From positions 1,063,228,744 to 1,063,292,743 of the forward strand of contig OY856412.1 in the NCBI GenBank assembly GCA_963693085.1: DNA of 64,000 nucleotides. The letters run 5' to 3'. Below, in pieces: positions 11,546 to 24,093 of this stretch. Within the stretch, counting starts at the first letter, position 1. Each line of letters begins with the position of its first letter. A program made the translations under genes and the position numbers. The notes under the pieces are model-generated. The model made no database searches and had not been told where the DNA came from. It was given only the letters and a program-made list of their open reading frames with translations. This DNA comes from Alisma plantago-aquatica. Its lineage: Eukaryota > Streptophyta > Magnoliopsida > Alismatales > Alismataceae.

Positions 11546-14500
11546 TGTTATGACCCACATCAAAGTTAACTAATAAGTACAATGATAATAACATCTTCAT
11601 GTTAATTAAGTTAAGTTAAGTGCTCATGTTGTGATTAGTGCTTTGATCTAGTGTTACAATCTAATTAGCATGATTTCTCACCTTGAGGTTATAGAGGATT
11701 TCACGCTTGAAATTTTGCAAAAGGAATCACTCGATTTGGACCTTCGAGGCATAAGTTATGGCGTTTTTATATTCCTTGGACCAATTCTGCAATTTACCAT
11801 TAATAAGTTATGAACCCTTCCTTTATCTTCTTCCCTAATTGAGTACCGCTTGAAAGCGGGCACACACATAGTAGCAGGATGGAACCGATGGTGATGGATG
11901 GGGCAATTTGGGCGCCTTAAGCTCCGATCAGCAGCGCCACCCTCGCCTTCTTCTTCTTCCTCCTTCTTTCCTTCCTCTTTCTTACCCTAACACGACACCC
12001 AACCTGCTAGGGCGGCACCCCTAGCAGCAACACATCCAGCAACACCACCTGCAGCTGCGACACTGGCCAGAGGATGATTTGGGTGAGCAAGAACCATGAA
12101 ACGCTGCCCTTGAGTCCACTCTTGAGGGCCAAACATGAAACTGCAGCCATGAACAATGATGACCACCTAGGGCGGCGCTCCACCTAGCTACAGCAGTAGC
12201 TGCATGAAGTAGCGGCCAGAGGGCATCTTTGCACAACAAAGCACCACCAAATGGCGGCTTTGACTTCAGCCGTGAGCCCAGAGCAAAGATTCACAGCCAA
12301 TAGCTTTGATTCAACACCTATCTCAACCCCCTCTTCAACCTCTGCAAGCGTAGAGCTGCTTGTGTGAAGCAGGTTTTTTCCAGAACAATTCCAAGGAAGA
12401 AGAAGACCTACTGATGCCCGAAAACTGACCTCTTGATGCGTTTCCAGATGATTTCGGTCAACCTGGACCATTGTGAGTAGAATCTCACTCCCAAACGCAA
12501 GTATAACTCAAATAACTGGACGTTTCAGTTGAAATCGATGTTAATCGCAAATGTCAACATTTACCCAGGTGTCGGGAAGTGCCGACGTCACTTAATTTCT
12601 AAATTTGCACAATTTTTTTTAGTTACGCTTGCACGACACTAGTTAGTTGATTGATGAGTGTGATTTGAATTAGTGAAATTACACGATTGATTGAAACCTA
12701 AATTACTTAGTTAAATGTTGAAAACTATAGCACACAACCAATAACAGAATGGTTTGGGTATAAACCCAGTATGTACGATTTAATGATTTATAGACGCTCG
12801 ATTTCAAAGAAATGACAATGACATGAAAGGGTTCAATAGAAACCTAGTTGCACACTCCCAGTCATTTAATGTGAGTTTATTAATAATTAAATAAATCGAC
12901 ACGTTTTTCAAGGATATCATAAGAAATTCTCCGTTATTATCAATAATTTGTGTCACGATAAGTAATTAACTCTTAATTGGGTTAAGTGATGCACAACTCA
13001 GGATTAGGGTTGATGTGCACATTTTTCTAGGAATTTTAGATAATTTACAAGTGCTACTGATGGTTTCTCATATGTTGAGTAATCAACCCTTATCACTATA
13101 TTAAGATGTTTAATTGCATGATTTCAGTATGTATGTGCCAAGTTGATGAGTATTCTATTTATTTAAATCTGCCTGCAAGTACAATATGCTGATTTCTCAG
13201 TAAATTATAATGTTTGAGCATATTGCACTGCCAAGTTAGAAATGATATACATGATGTATTTATAAGTTTCAGATAAATAAACTCGGTACCATAGAGATAC
13301 CAGAGTCAAGAATAAGTAAGAGACAGATACAATATAGTAAGATCTTTCCAAGAATAATAAAATAATAGACATAGGTGCCCTGAACACTGCAGATTCCCTA
13401 CGGATGTCTGAACTATAGGGAGGAAATGATCCACCCTGGCAGCGACCAGTATATGGGGATAAGAATGCACCCACATAGCGTGTGAGGAGACGAAGCCCTT
13501 GAGGAAGTCTCCTAAGAGAAGATAGGTTACCCAACATGAACCGGAGATCCCGGTGGTAACCCAGAGGTACCCACAGAGCGTACCAAGTTGAGGCCCACAG
13601 AGCATCTCAGACCCTCCGCCTGTGTACTCAGCCTATAGGAGTGGTCCAGTTAAAGGCCAACTGTTTAGTCACCTTAGTCAGACGTGATGTTCGAGTCAAG
13701 CAGACCCAGATTCAATTTTAGGCTTAGCTTCCTAGGTTTTAAGCTAAGTCTTGTACGGTGAGATCGTAGTTCACTATGAGTCTTCATATGTAGAGTACAC
13801 TGCATATGATCAAGGCATAAGATAAAATATGTTCATATAGGTTCATAGAGTTTCTTATAAGTTGAGTTAAGAAAGATTTGAGTTAGTTTCACGACAGTTG
13901 TCCTTTAAATGAAATTTTAGTATTCTCTGTTATTTAATTGTATCTACAGCTTTGCAACAGTTGTTATCTCAATGAAATGTTGACATCTCTTGTCATTTAA
14001 ATTATATTGTTTAGATCTTCTCAGAATAGTATTATCTTGTATTTTATTCCAATTAATAAACATAAATGAGTTATCTGCAATGGTTGGGTGAAATTCTATT
14101 CACTGAGCCAGTAGCTCACCAACCTACTGAAACATTTTTCAGGTCAGCATCAGTATGAGGAAGCTGAAGGATTGTATCACCCAAGTTCTTAGAAGGTAGT
14201 TCATAGTTAGATAGAGGTCTCTTAGTCCTTTCCCCTCGGTCCTTGGGCATGAGGTGTGGTAGTGAGAGAATATAATGTAATATGTAGTTTAGATTTCAGT
14301 TATCTGTTGTGCTTTGTAATCCACATGAAAAATGTAATCAGAGGTGTAAATATGCTTTACCTATCTAGTAATGTAATTAGTAGTTGCTTCCGCAGTTTAG
14401 TAAGATTTCAATTTATTCCAAGTTATAAGATTTACCTTTAGGTTAATTTTAAGTGATTAAGAAAAGAAAAAGTTAAGGGTGTATTTGTATTACGTTAAAT

Positions 14501-14557
14501 CCTCTTGTTATGCCCTAATCTCATGATTAGTGGTAATCGTGGGATCGGGGTGTGACA
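11546..14557 (+). mobile_element. Element B (Tekay-type Ty3/gypsy) 5' LTR
   Basis: A 3.0-kb LTR from TGTTATGACCC to GTGTGACA, matched by the 3' LTR at 19429-22328 plus 28213-28258. In the first 165 aligned bases I count about 11 differences, so the element is old. The preceding GTGGG and the ACGGG after 28258 may be a decayed 5-bp target duplication. The GC-rich part 11840-12500 resembles a leader. Short open frames there are not conserved between the two LTRs and are not called. Confidence 0.85.
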
Positions 14558-14562
14558 TCATT

Positions 14563-14574
14563 TGGTATCAGAGC
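14563..14574 (+). other. Primer binding site of element B (tRNA-iMet type)
   Basis: TGGTATCAGAGC begins six bases after the LTR end, as in element A. Confidence 0.85.
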
Positions 14575-14702
14575 ATAGGTTGAGTACATAGTTACTCTAA
14601 GTCAAGGTCAGGGGACGATAAGAGACCAATAGGATTAGGACTTATGTGTTTTCCTTCTAACTGTAATTTTCTAATAGGAAGTGTTCTGTTAGACTATTAC
14701 AG

Positions 14703-15843
14703 ATGGCAGGAAGAGGATGTGGTCATGCAGACCAAGTTGAGAGCCACATTGGATACGATCCTCAAGTGAGGGGTCTAGGTGGTGGAGATGATGTGGATGA
14801 GGCATCAAGGATGTATAGGATGTTTCTTGTGACCAGGGAAAAGTATAAGATGGAGAGGCGAGCTTCTACCTCGACCAATAAGGACCTGATGAGATCCTAT
14901 GACCTAGTTAAGAAACTTGGAGGTACTGAGTTCAATGGAACTATAAACCATGCAGTGGCAGATGAATGGATGAGAAGTTAGAGAAAATGTTCCATCTGAT
15001 GGAGCTGTCTGAGGAAAGACAAATCAATCACACAATTTATTTGCTTAAAGGTGATGTAGAGCTCTGGTGGCGTGGAGTGGAAGATAAAAGGAGGAACACG
15101 ATATTGACTTGGAAGGATTTCATTGATGAATTCCATCTTAAGTACTACCCACCTACCTTTCTGAGTGAGAAAATAAGACAACAACAGAATATCAGACAAG
15201 GAAGTATGACAATTGGTGAATACGAGACACATTTCACAAGGTTGGCAAATTTTTGTCCGCAACTTGTTCTTGATAATGTAGAAAAGTGCAGAAGATTTCA
15301 AGAAGGATTAAGATGAGAAATCAGACACATTGTTTCAACCATTGGTCGAAGAGATAGAGAAAACTTTGGGGAATTTGTGGAAGCAGCGAGACATGTAGAA
15401 GAGTCAGTTAATGATGATAAGCAGTCTAAGAGTAAGAAAAGATCTGGAGACTTTATTAGAATGGGACAAAGCAGTGGTGGATACAGAGGAGGTGGTGGTT
15501 TCTTTTCAAAGATAGGATGAGGACTTGGCTATTTTGGTTGACGAGGATCTAATTTTTCATCAAGTAGAGGAAGACCCAGTTCTGAAAGATGGAGTACACA
15601 ATCTACATGGACACCTCCAACTAGGTCTTCTGGATCATCGGTTTCAGTGACATGTCCACTGAGGTGAGAGATATGAGCATGTGATATCTGTGGAAGACCA
15701 CACTTAGGACAATGTTAGGGAACAGAGTTTCAAGGATGTCATCAGTGTGGACAGATGGGACATTTCAAGAGGAATTTCCCCCAGTTACAGCAGTCAGCAT
15801 CACAGGGTTCCCAGTCACGGTATCGAATGTTCTGAGACAGGAT
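14703..15843 (+). pseudogene. gag: Element B gag (Tekay-type), frameshifted
   Basis: The capsid region is recognisable: residues around ELWWRGVEDKR, TWKDFIDEFHLKYYPP and MTIGEYETHFTRLANF are hallmarks of the plant retrotransposon gag domain. The frame opens at 14703, shifts by one base near 14978, and then meets several in-frame stops: TGA at 15314 and stops near 15520, 15538 and 15665-15715. A zinc knuckle follows at about 15739-15780 (CHQCGQMGHFKRN), but the residue that should be its fourth ligand is Phe, not Cys. A CDICG segment precedes it. Known role of the family: assembly of the virus-like particle and RNA binding. The product here cannot be functional. Confidence 0.8.
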
Positions 15844-16014
15844 CCAGCTAGAGGACCCGATTCCTCTGTAGCTTCAGGTTCCCGAGGTGGTGCAACACCC
15901 AATTCCAGGGAAGGACAATAAGGACATCATAGGAGAGGAAGAGCTTCAAGACGTTTTTTTCTCTCTGACACAACAAGAAGGTATTGTTTCTTCTTGAGTG
16001 ATTACAAGAGAAAT

Positions 16015-16440
16015 GATTTTCTTTAATAGCATTTCAGTTATAGTTTTGATAGATCTGGGTGCTACTCACTCGTTTTACAACGTTCTTTAGCTTGTGAGAT
16101 TAACCTGTTAACTTAGGAGTTACCAGTTGAGTTATTATTGAGGGTTCCGTTAGGTGAACCGGCGGTGTTGGCAGAGTTTTGTCCCGGATGTTTTTTGACC
16201 TTTAGTGGTTACACCATCACGGTTAATTTTATACCCCTAGATGTTAACTCTTTTCAAGTAATCTTGGGTATGGATTGCCTAGAGACGTATCGAGTTCAAC
16301 TCGACTGTTGGAAGAAGGAGTCTGTCTTTCAACATGGTGGATTTCCTTATGTCTTTTCTAGAGACAGGAAAGTCTTACCTATGTGTATCATATCAACCGT
16401 TGTAGATGATAAGATGTTGTAGAAAGGTTTTGAGGCATTC
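16015..16440 (+). pseudogene. Element B aspartic protease region
   Basis: The segment at about 16037-16080 reads VLIDLGATHSF, the retropepsin active-site block, with DLG in place of the DSG usual for this clade. The later segment 16138-16422 (FQVILGMDCLETY and VQLDCW) is the C-terminal half of the plant retrotransposon protease fold. The halves are in different frames and separated by stops at 16090-16140. The enzyme normally cuts Gag-Pol during particle maturation. Both the substituted active site and the frame breaks make it inactive. Confidence 0.75.
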
Positions 16441-17830
16441 TTGGCTCATGTACTAGATACTAGAACAGAAAAGAACACAGTCAGTCTATGGGATGTGCCA
16501 GTGGTCTGTGAGTTTCCAGATGTTTTTCCATATGAGTTTCCAGGTCTACCTCCTGAAAGAGAGATATACTTTGAGATACATGTGTTTCCAGACAGTCAAC
16601 CTATAACGCTACCAACCTACAAAATGGCACTTGTAGAGTTGAAGGAACTCAAGATTTAGTTACAAGAATTCTTGTATAAGGGTTTCATTCAACCTAGATC
16701 TTCACCATGGGGAGCTCCAGTCTTGTTTGTGAAAAAGAAAAAAGTACAATGAGGTTATGTATAGACTACAAACAGTTGAATAAGATCACAATCAAGGATA
16801 AGTACCCGTTGCCTAGGATAGATGATCTGTTTGATCAGTTTCATGGAACGACAACCTTTTCTATGATAGACTTGAGATCTGGATATCATCAGTTGAGGAT
16901 AAAGGCTTCAAATATTCCTAAGTCGGCTTTTAGAACAAGATATGGGCATTATGAGTTTCTGATCATGTCATTTGGACTGACTAATGCCCCAACAACTTTC
17001 ATGGATATGATGGACCAGATTTTCAATCCGTTCTTGGATCAGTTCATAGTAGTTTTCATAGATGACATTTTGATCTATTCCAGAGATGATGAGTAGCATG
17101 AGCTACATTTGAGGATAGCATTACAGTTGTTGAGACAACATCAATTATATGCTAAGTTCAGTAAGTGTGAGTTCTAGTTAGCTGAGGTGTCTTTTCTTGG
17201 TCATGTCATCTCAGGAGATGGAGTAAGTGTTGACCCTAAGAAAGTCGAGTCTATTCTAAAGTGGGAGTAGCCTAAAACTCCTACTGAGATCAGAAGCTTC
17301 TTAGGATTGGCAGGTTACTACAGGAGGTCCATCCAGAACTTTAGTGTTTTAGCGTCACCTCTGACACACTTAACGAGAAAGAATGCATCATTTATCTGGT
17401 CAGACAACTGTGAGAAGAGTTTTCAGATCTTGATGAAGAGGTTGGTACATCACCAATGTTGATCCTGACCGAGGCAGATAAAGGCTACACAGTGTTTTGT
17501 GATGCTTCCAGGAGAGTCTTAGGCTGTGTGTTGATGCAGGAAGGCAAAGTAGTAGCTTATGCATCTAGACAGATTAATAAGAATGAGGAGAATTACTCGA
17601 CACATGATTTGGAGCTAGCTTCTGTAGTTCATGCTCTTAAGACATGACGTCACTATCTTTATGGTGAGGCATGTCAGGTGTTTACAGATCATAAGAGCTT
17701 GAAATATATTCTCACCCAGAAGGATCTGAATGTTAGATAGTAGAGATGGTTAGAATTGATCAAGGATTATGATGTGATGATAGATTATCATCCTGGTAAG
17801 GCGAATGTGGTAGCAGATGCCCTCAGTAGG
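16441..17830 (+). pseudogene. pol: Element B reverse transcriptase and RNase H
   Basis: The RT motifs occur in order: [50 protein letters not shown] and the catalytic FIDDILIYS near 17058. The connection has [10 protein letters not shown] and LGLAGYYRR. RNase H follows with [28 protein letters not shown] and TDHKSLKY. Breaks include a stop at 16657, a frameshift near 16737, stops at 17094, 17176 and 17268, a frameshift near 17445 and a stop at 17645. Several are single-base C-to-T or G-to-A type stops. RT and RNase H normally make and process the element cDNA. Confidence 0.88.
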
Positions 17831-19392
17831 AAGTCAAGTTCAACAAATGATGTATTCTCTATGGCATGTTTCAAGAGAGACCTGCTAGTAGAGATGCGGA
17901 AGTTGAACTTAGACTTAGGGGTGACAGAGCATAGGGGATTTATTGCACAGATGCAAGTCAAGCCTACTTTTTATGATCAGATCAAGGAACTTCGGCAGAG
18001 TGACAATGAGTTACAACAGATTATGCATGATACGACAAGGGGAAAAAGACCAGAGTTCAGGTTTTTAGATGATGGTTTGTTGTATCAGCATGATAGGTTG
18101 TGTTTACCTCGAGATAGTGATTTGAAAGAAAGGATTCTTGAGGAAGCACATGCATCGATGTACGCTATGCATCCAGGTAACACTAAGATGTACAAGAATC
18201 TTAAGGAGTTGTACTGGTGGTTAGGTATGAAAAAGGATGTCGTTAAGTACGTGGCTAGATGCAGTGTGTGCCAGCAGGTTAATGATGAGAATTAGAAACC
18301 TATAGGTACTTTGCAATCTCTTCGTATACCAGAGTGGAAGTGGGAACATATCACAATGGATTTTTTGGTAGGGTTGCCCAGGACACCTAGAGGTTGGGAA
18401 TCTATATGGGTGATTGTGGATAGACTGACTAAGTCTGCTCACTTTTTTCCTGTTAAGTCAACCTTTGATGTCCCGAAGTTGGCTAAGATATATGTATATG
18501 AAATAGTCAAGTTGCATGGTACCCAGTTTCAATTATATCAGATAGAGTTCCTAAGTTCACCTCTAGGTTTTGGAATCAACTGCATTGTGCTTTGGGCACA
18601 AAGTTGAGGTTCAGTACAACTTTTCACCCGCAAACGGATGGTCAGTCAGAGAGGACCATTCAGACTCTTGAGGACATGATGAGAGCATGTGTCTTGCATT
18701 TCAGTGGAAGTTGGGAAGAACACTTGAGCCTTATAGAGTTTGCATACAACAATAGTCACCATTTCAGTCTTGGTATGGCCCCGTATGAAGCTCTGTATGG
18801 AAGAAAGTGTAGATCACCCGTATGTTGGTACGAGGTGGGTGAAAAAGAGATTCTTGAACCAGAGATAGTGGATTTGACTACAAAAAAGATTTCAGTAATT
18901 AAAGAATAGTTGAAAGCTGCACAAGACAGGCAGAAGAGTTACGCTAAGAAGAGACGTAGACCTCTCGAGTTTAAGGTTGGTGATGAAGTGTACCTAAAAG
19001 TTTCACCATGGAAAGGAGTGTTGAGGTTTGGCAAGAGAGGCAAACTGACTCCTAGGTTTATGGGCCCATATCCTGTCGCTGAGAGGGTTGGACCTGTAGC
19101 CTACATGTTGGATTTGCCATCTGAGTTGGCTAATCTACATGTTGTGTTTCATGTATCGATGTTGAAGAAGTGTTACCCTGGTACAAAGATGATAGTGAAC
19201 CCGGAACCTGCACAACTCAGAACAGATGTGTCCTATGTTGAAGAACCAGTACAAATAGTTGATCGGAGGACCAAGAAGCTCAAGAATCATGAGATACCAT
19301 TAGTGAAGGTTTTGTGGAGGAACCACAACCTAGAGGAAGCCACATGGGAGCTTGAGTTTGAGATGTGTAACAAGTTTTTGTTTCTCATTTAG
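17831..19392 (+). pseudogene. pol: Element B integrase with C-terminal chromodomain
   Basis: The zinc-binding domain is intact (HASMYAMH then CSVCQQ, 18147-18280). The core has the first catalytic Asp (ITMDFLVGLP, near 18357) and the Glu region ([13 protein letters not shown], near 18645). The stretch between, holding the second Asp, is broken by frameshifts at about 18515-18595. A stop at 18295 and another at 18907 interrupt the frame. The tail has the GPYPVAERVG segment and a chromodomain (KNHEIPLVKVLWRN and EEATWELE, 19285-19360). The chromodomain places B among chromoviruses of the Tekay/Del type, whose integrases are guided to heterochromatin. Confidence 0.88.
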
Positions 19393-19428
19393 GAATTTCG
19401 GGACGAAATTCTTATAAGGGAGGGATAT
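19393..19428 (+). other. Element B polypurine tract and conserved 3' motif
   Basis: GAATTTCGGGACGAAATTC, then TTATAAGGGAGGGATAT, ends directly at the 3' LTR start. This pair is characteristic of Tekay/Del chromoviruses. The same motif in a weaker form appears in element F at 44866-44900. Confidence 0.8.
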
Positions 19429-22328
19429 TGTTATTACCCACATTAAAGTTAACTAATAAGTACAATGATAATAGCATCATCATGTTAATTAAGTTAAGTT
19501 AAGTGATCATGTTGTTATTAGTGTTTTGGTCTAGTGTTACAATCTAATTAGCATGATTTCTCGCCTTGAGGTTGTAGAGGATTTCATGCTTGAAATTTTG
19601 CAAAAGGAATCACTCAATTTGGACCTTTGAGGCATAAGTTATGGTGTTTTTATATTCCTTGGACCAACTCTGCAATTTACCATTAATAAGTTATTAACCC
19701 TTCCCTTATCTTCATTCCCGATCGAGCACCGCTTGAAAGTGGGTGCACACACAATAGTAGGCCGCAACTGAGGGCAATGGATGGGGCGATTTGGGCACCT
19801 TAAGCTCCGATCAACAATGCCACCCTCTCCTTCTTCTTCCTCTGTCTTGCCCTAACGCGGTGCTTGACCTGCTAGGGTGGCGCCCCTAGCAGCAGCACGA
19901 CCAGTAGCAGCAGCAGCTATAGTTGCGGTGCCGGCCAGAGGGAAATTTGGGCGAGCAAGCACCATGAAATGCTACCCTTGAGTCCGGTCTTGAGGACCAA
20001 GCATGCAACCGCAGCCATGAACAACGACGACCACCTATGGTGGCACCCCACCTAGCTGCAACAGTAGCTGTGTGAAGCAGCAACCAGAGGGCGTCTTGGC
20101 ACAGCAAAGCACCACCAAATAGCAACTTTGACTTTGGCCGTGAGCCCAGAGCAGAGGTTCACAACCAATAGCTTCGATTCAGCACCTAGCTTAGCCCCCT
20201 CTTCAACCTATGCAAGCGTAGAGCTGCTTGCATGAAGCATGTTTGTTCCAGAACAATTCCAAGGAAGAAGAAGACATGCTGACGCCTGGAAACTGACCTC
20301 TGGATGCATTTCCAGATGATTTCAATCAACCTGGACCACTGTGAGTAGAGTCTCACTCCCAAACGCAAGTATAACTCAAATAATCAGACATTTCAGTTGA
20401 AATCGGTGTTATTCACAGATGTCAGTGTTTATCCAGGTGTCGTGCAGTGTCGGCGTCGCTTAATTTCTAAATTTGCATGATTTTTTAGTTACGCTTGCAC
20501 AATGCTAGTTAGTTGATTGATGAGTGTGATTTAGATTAGTGAAAATACACGATTGATCGAAACCTAAATTACTTAGTTAAATGTTGAAAATAGTAGCACA
20601 CGACCAATAACGGAACAGTTTGGGTATAAACCCAGACTGTACGATTTTAATAATTTATAGATGCTCGATTTCAAAGAAATGACAATGACATGAAATGGTT
20701 CAATAGAAACCTAGTCGCACACTCCTGGTCATATTTAATGTAAGTTTATTAATAATTATACGAATCATCACATTTTCAAAGATATCATAAGAAATTCTCA
20801 GTTATTATCAATAATTCGAGTCACGATAAGTAATTAACTCTTAATTGGGTTAAGTGATGCACAACTCAGGATTAGGGTTGATGTGCATGTTTTTCTAGGA
20901 ATTTCAGATAACGTACAAGTGCTACTGATGATTTCTCATATGTTGAGTAATCAACCCTTATCAGTATTCTATTTATTTAAATATGCCTGCAAGTACAATG
21001 TGTTGATTTCTCAGTAAATCACAGTGTTTGAGCATATTGCACTGCCAAGTTAGAAATGATATACATGTTGTATTTATAAGTTTCAGATAAATAAACTCGG
21101 TACCATAGTGATACCAGAGTCAAGAATAAGTAAGAGAGAGATACAATATAGTAAGAGCTTTCTAAGAATAATAAAATAATAGACATAGGTGCCTTAAACA
21201 TCATAGATTCCCTAAGGATGTCTGCACTGTAGGGAGGAAACTATCCACCCTGGCAGTGACCAGTATACAGGGATTGGAACGCACCCATAGAGCGTGCGGG
21301 GAGACGAAGCCCTTGAAAAATTCTCCTAAGAGAAGATAGGTTACCTAACATGAACCGGAGATCCCGGTGGTAACCCAGAGGTACCCACAGAGCTTACCAA
21401 GTTGAGGCCCACAGAGCATCTCAGACCCTCCGCCTGTGTACTCACCCTAGAGGAGAGGTCCAGTCAAAGGCCAACTGTTTAGCTGCCTTAGTCAGACGTG
21501 ATGGTTCGAGTCAAGCGGACCCGGATTCAGTTTTAGGCTTAGCTTCCCGAGTTTCAAGCTAAGTCTTATACGGTGAGATCGTAGTTCGCTACGAGTCTTC
21601 ATATGTAGAGTACACTGCATATGATCAGGGCATAAGATAAAATATGTTCATATAGGTTCACAAAGTTTCTTATAAGATAAAGAGTTAAGAAAGATTTTAG
21701 TAAGTTTCACAGCAGTTGTCCTTTAAATAAAATTTTAGTAGTCTCTTTTATTTAATTGTGTCTACAACTTTGCAATAGTTGTTATCTTAATGAAATGTTT
21801 ACATCTCCTATCATTTAAATTATATTGTTTAGATCTGCTCAGTATAGTATTATCTTGAATTTTATTCCAATTAATAAACATAAATGAGTTATCTGCGATG
21901 GTTGGGTGAAATTCTATTCACTGAGCCAGTAGCTCACCAACCTACTGAAACATTTTTCAGGTCAACGTCAGCATGAGGAAGCTGAAGGATCATATCACCC
22001 AAGTTCTTAGTAGGTAGTTCATAGTTAGATAGAGGTCTCTTAGTCCTTTCCCCTCGGTCCTTGGGTATGAGGTGTGGTAGTGAGAGATTATAATGTAATA
22101 TGTAGTTTAGATTTCAGTTATCTATTGCGCTTTATATTCCGCATGAAAAATGTAATAAGAGGTGTAAATATGCTTTACCTATCTAGTAATGTAATTAGTA
22201 GTTGCTTCTGTAGTTTAGTAAGATTTCAGTTTATTCCATGTTATAATATTTACCTTTAGGTTAATTTTAAGTGATTAAGAAAAGAAAAGGTTAAGGGTGT
22301 ATTTGTATTACATTAAACCTCTTGTTAT
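19429..22328 (+). mobile_element. Element B 3' LTR, main segment
   Basis: The LTR starts TGTTATTACCC and runs parallel to 11546-14500 with scattered substitutions. It stops being collinear at 22328, where LINE C is inserted, and resumes at 28213-28258. Confidence 0.85.
22318..22328 (+). repeat. Target site duplication of LINE C (left copy)
   Basis: CCTCTTGTTAT at 22318-22328 is repeated at 28202-28212. The empty site is preserved in the 5' LTR of element B at 14501-14511 (same 11 bases once), which proves the insertion. Confidence 0.92.
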
Positions 22329-22347
22329 ACAACCCATGTATTAAGTT

Positions 22348-24093
22348 ATGGCGGCACGTGGAGAAGCTAGGGCGACTGGCGTCGCTAGGGCTGGCGACCA
22401 CCGTTGCCAGGACAATGATGGAGACGGAGATCCGGCAGGAGGGCAAGGCTTTGTCCCGCTGGGATCGATAGGCATTCTACTCAACTATGCATCTGGAAGT
22501 CGAAGCAATAGTCAGCAGCATCGTGAGACCGTACGGAACAAGGAAGGCTGCTCCATGGAACTCGATGGCTCTGGTAGTAACCCTGACTTTCCGCCATTGG
22601 CCGGGGAAGGAACGACAGGCGCGGCTACAACTGGAATTGGAGTATCGGACAAAGCCCGCTCTTCCTACAAGGAAGCGGTGGGAGGGAGATCAACGGGGAA
22701 TCCACATGGTTTTATCCATATCGACGCGGACACCTGTGGTGTCTCGCTGCATGCATCCGATATCGAGAAATCCGCCGATCAAGGATACCTGGCTTTCCGC
22801 ATCCGGCAGGAGGCCCTTGAAGAACTTCTCAAGCCTTGGAAATACTCAGTCGTCGTCAAGCTCCTGTCGCGTGAGATTGGCTACCTCACCCTATGGGATA
22901 GGTTGAAGGCAATGTGGAAACCACTAGGGGGGTTCAACTTGATCGATATCACGAACGACTATTACATAGTACAACTCCAGGCAGAAGAAGATTACATCAA
23001 AGCTCTCGCGGGAGGTCCCTGGCCCATCTTTGGATCATACCTAACAGTTCAACGGTGGGTTCCTGGCTTCGACCCGGAAGCGGCGACGCCCCTGAACGTG
23101 GTTGCTTGGGTTCGTATACCCAACCTTCCGATCCATCTATATCAGGAGGTCCTTCTCAAGGAAATCGGGGACACCCTTGGAAAAACAATCAAGGTCGACA
23201 TGAATACCAAGATGCTGAAACGAGGAAGGTTTGCACGTCTAGCGATCGAAATCAGCATGATGCGCCCTCTCACCCCGACCATCTTTGTTGATGGAATCAA
23301 GTACTGTGTGGAGTACGAGAACATCCCATATATCTGCTTACATTGTGGGAAGGCCGGTCACGTCGAGAAAGATTGTAGGCTGCGATTGGAAGCAGAGGCC
23401 GAAGCCAGATGAGCAAGCGTGGACTCCGGAACCCTAGTTCCCCAAGAACCCCCCAGAAGAGAAGATTTCTCTGAGTCCATCCATGCCAAGCCAATCACAA
23501 GGAAGTCGAAGAAAAATCTGCCCGCTCCACAGCCAAACAGACATCCCAACCAAGCAAACAACATATTTCAAGAGTTTGAGGACATGGAAGACGAGGACAC
23601 TAACCAAGAAGAGGTTGACGTAGAGAACGTCACCGAAAGAATCACAAGCGGTATCGATTGGAACCGGAGGAAAAGGCAAGGGAGGCATAACAGGAAAGAG
23701 GGGGAGGTAAATCCGACCCAAGATTTATCGCAAGAGCAAGTCTCTGCAGATCGCCCATCGCGCCCTAATCCGACCACCTCAGAGACGACAACCCATACTA
23801 CAACGGTCCCTTCTGGAGACATGGTCTTGCAAGGAAGAGACCAATCCACCCATCCCTTTGTCACATCCACCTTCCATATTGGCACCCAGCCTAGTGGAAA
23901 GGGTTCCTATGTGAAGTATAGAAGTCCCACGAAATCATCTGTGGGGATTCATCTGAGGAATCAGAAAATCGTGAACGCGGGAGATCCTGGTCGAGCTTCT
24001 ACTAGGAAAAGAGGGAAGCCGTCGTTACTCCAAGACCTGGAGCAGGAAGTGCGGGAGATGGGATCATCCACCATCATTGAAGAATGTCAATAA
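22348..24093 (+). pseudogene. LINE C ORF1 (DUF4283 and CCHC zinc knuckle)
   Basis: A single frame of about 581 codons broken only by one TGA at 23410-23412. Residues about 140-320 form a DUF4283-type domain, with the characteristic WPIFGSYLTVQRWVPGFDP and WVRIPNLPIHLY blocks. A CCHC knuckle follows at about residues 331-344 (CLHCGKAGHVEKDC, all four ligands present). The rest is basic and Ser/Thr-rich, as usual for plant L1 ORF1. The family binds the LINE RNA. The premature stop lies just after the knuckle, so a truncated RNA-binding protein would be the only product. Confidence 0.9.

Noticed and set aside
12021..12471. GC-rich open frames in the 5' LTR of B
   Set aside because: Cys/Ser-rich minus-strand frames not preserved in the 3' LTR copy (19886-20368); no domain.
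23142..23885. Minus-strand frames opposite LINE C ORF1
   Set aside because: Shadows of the GC-rich sense coding sequence.
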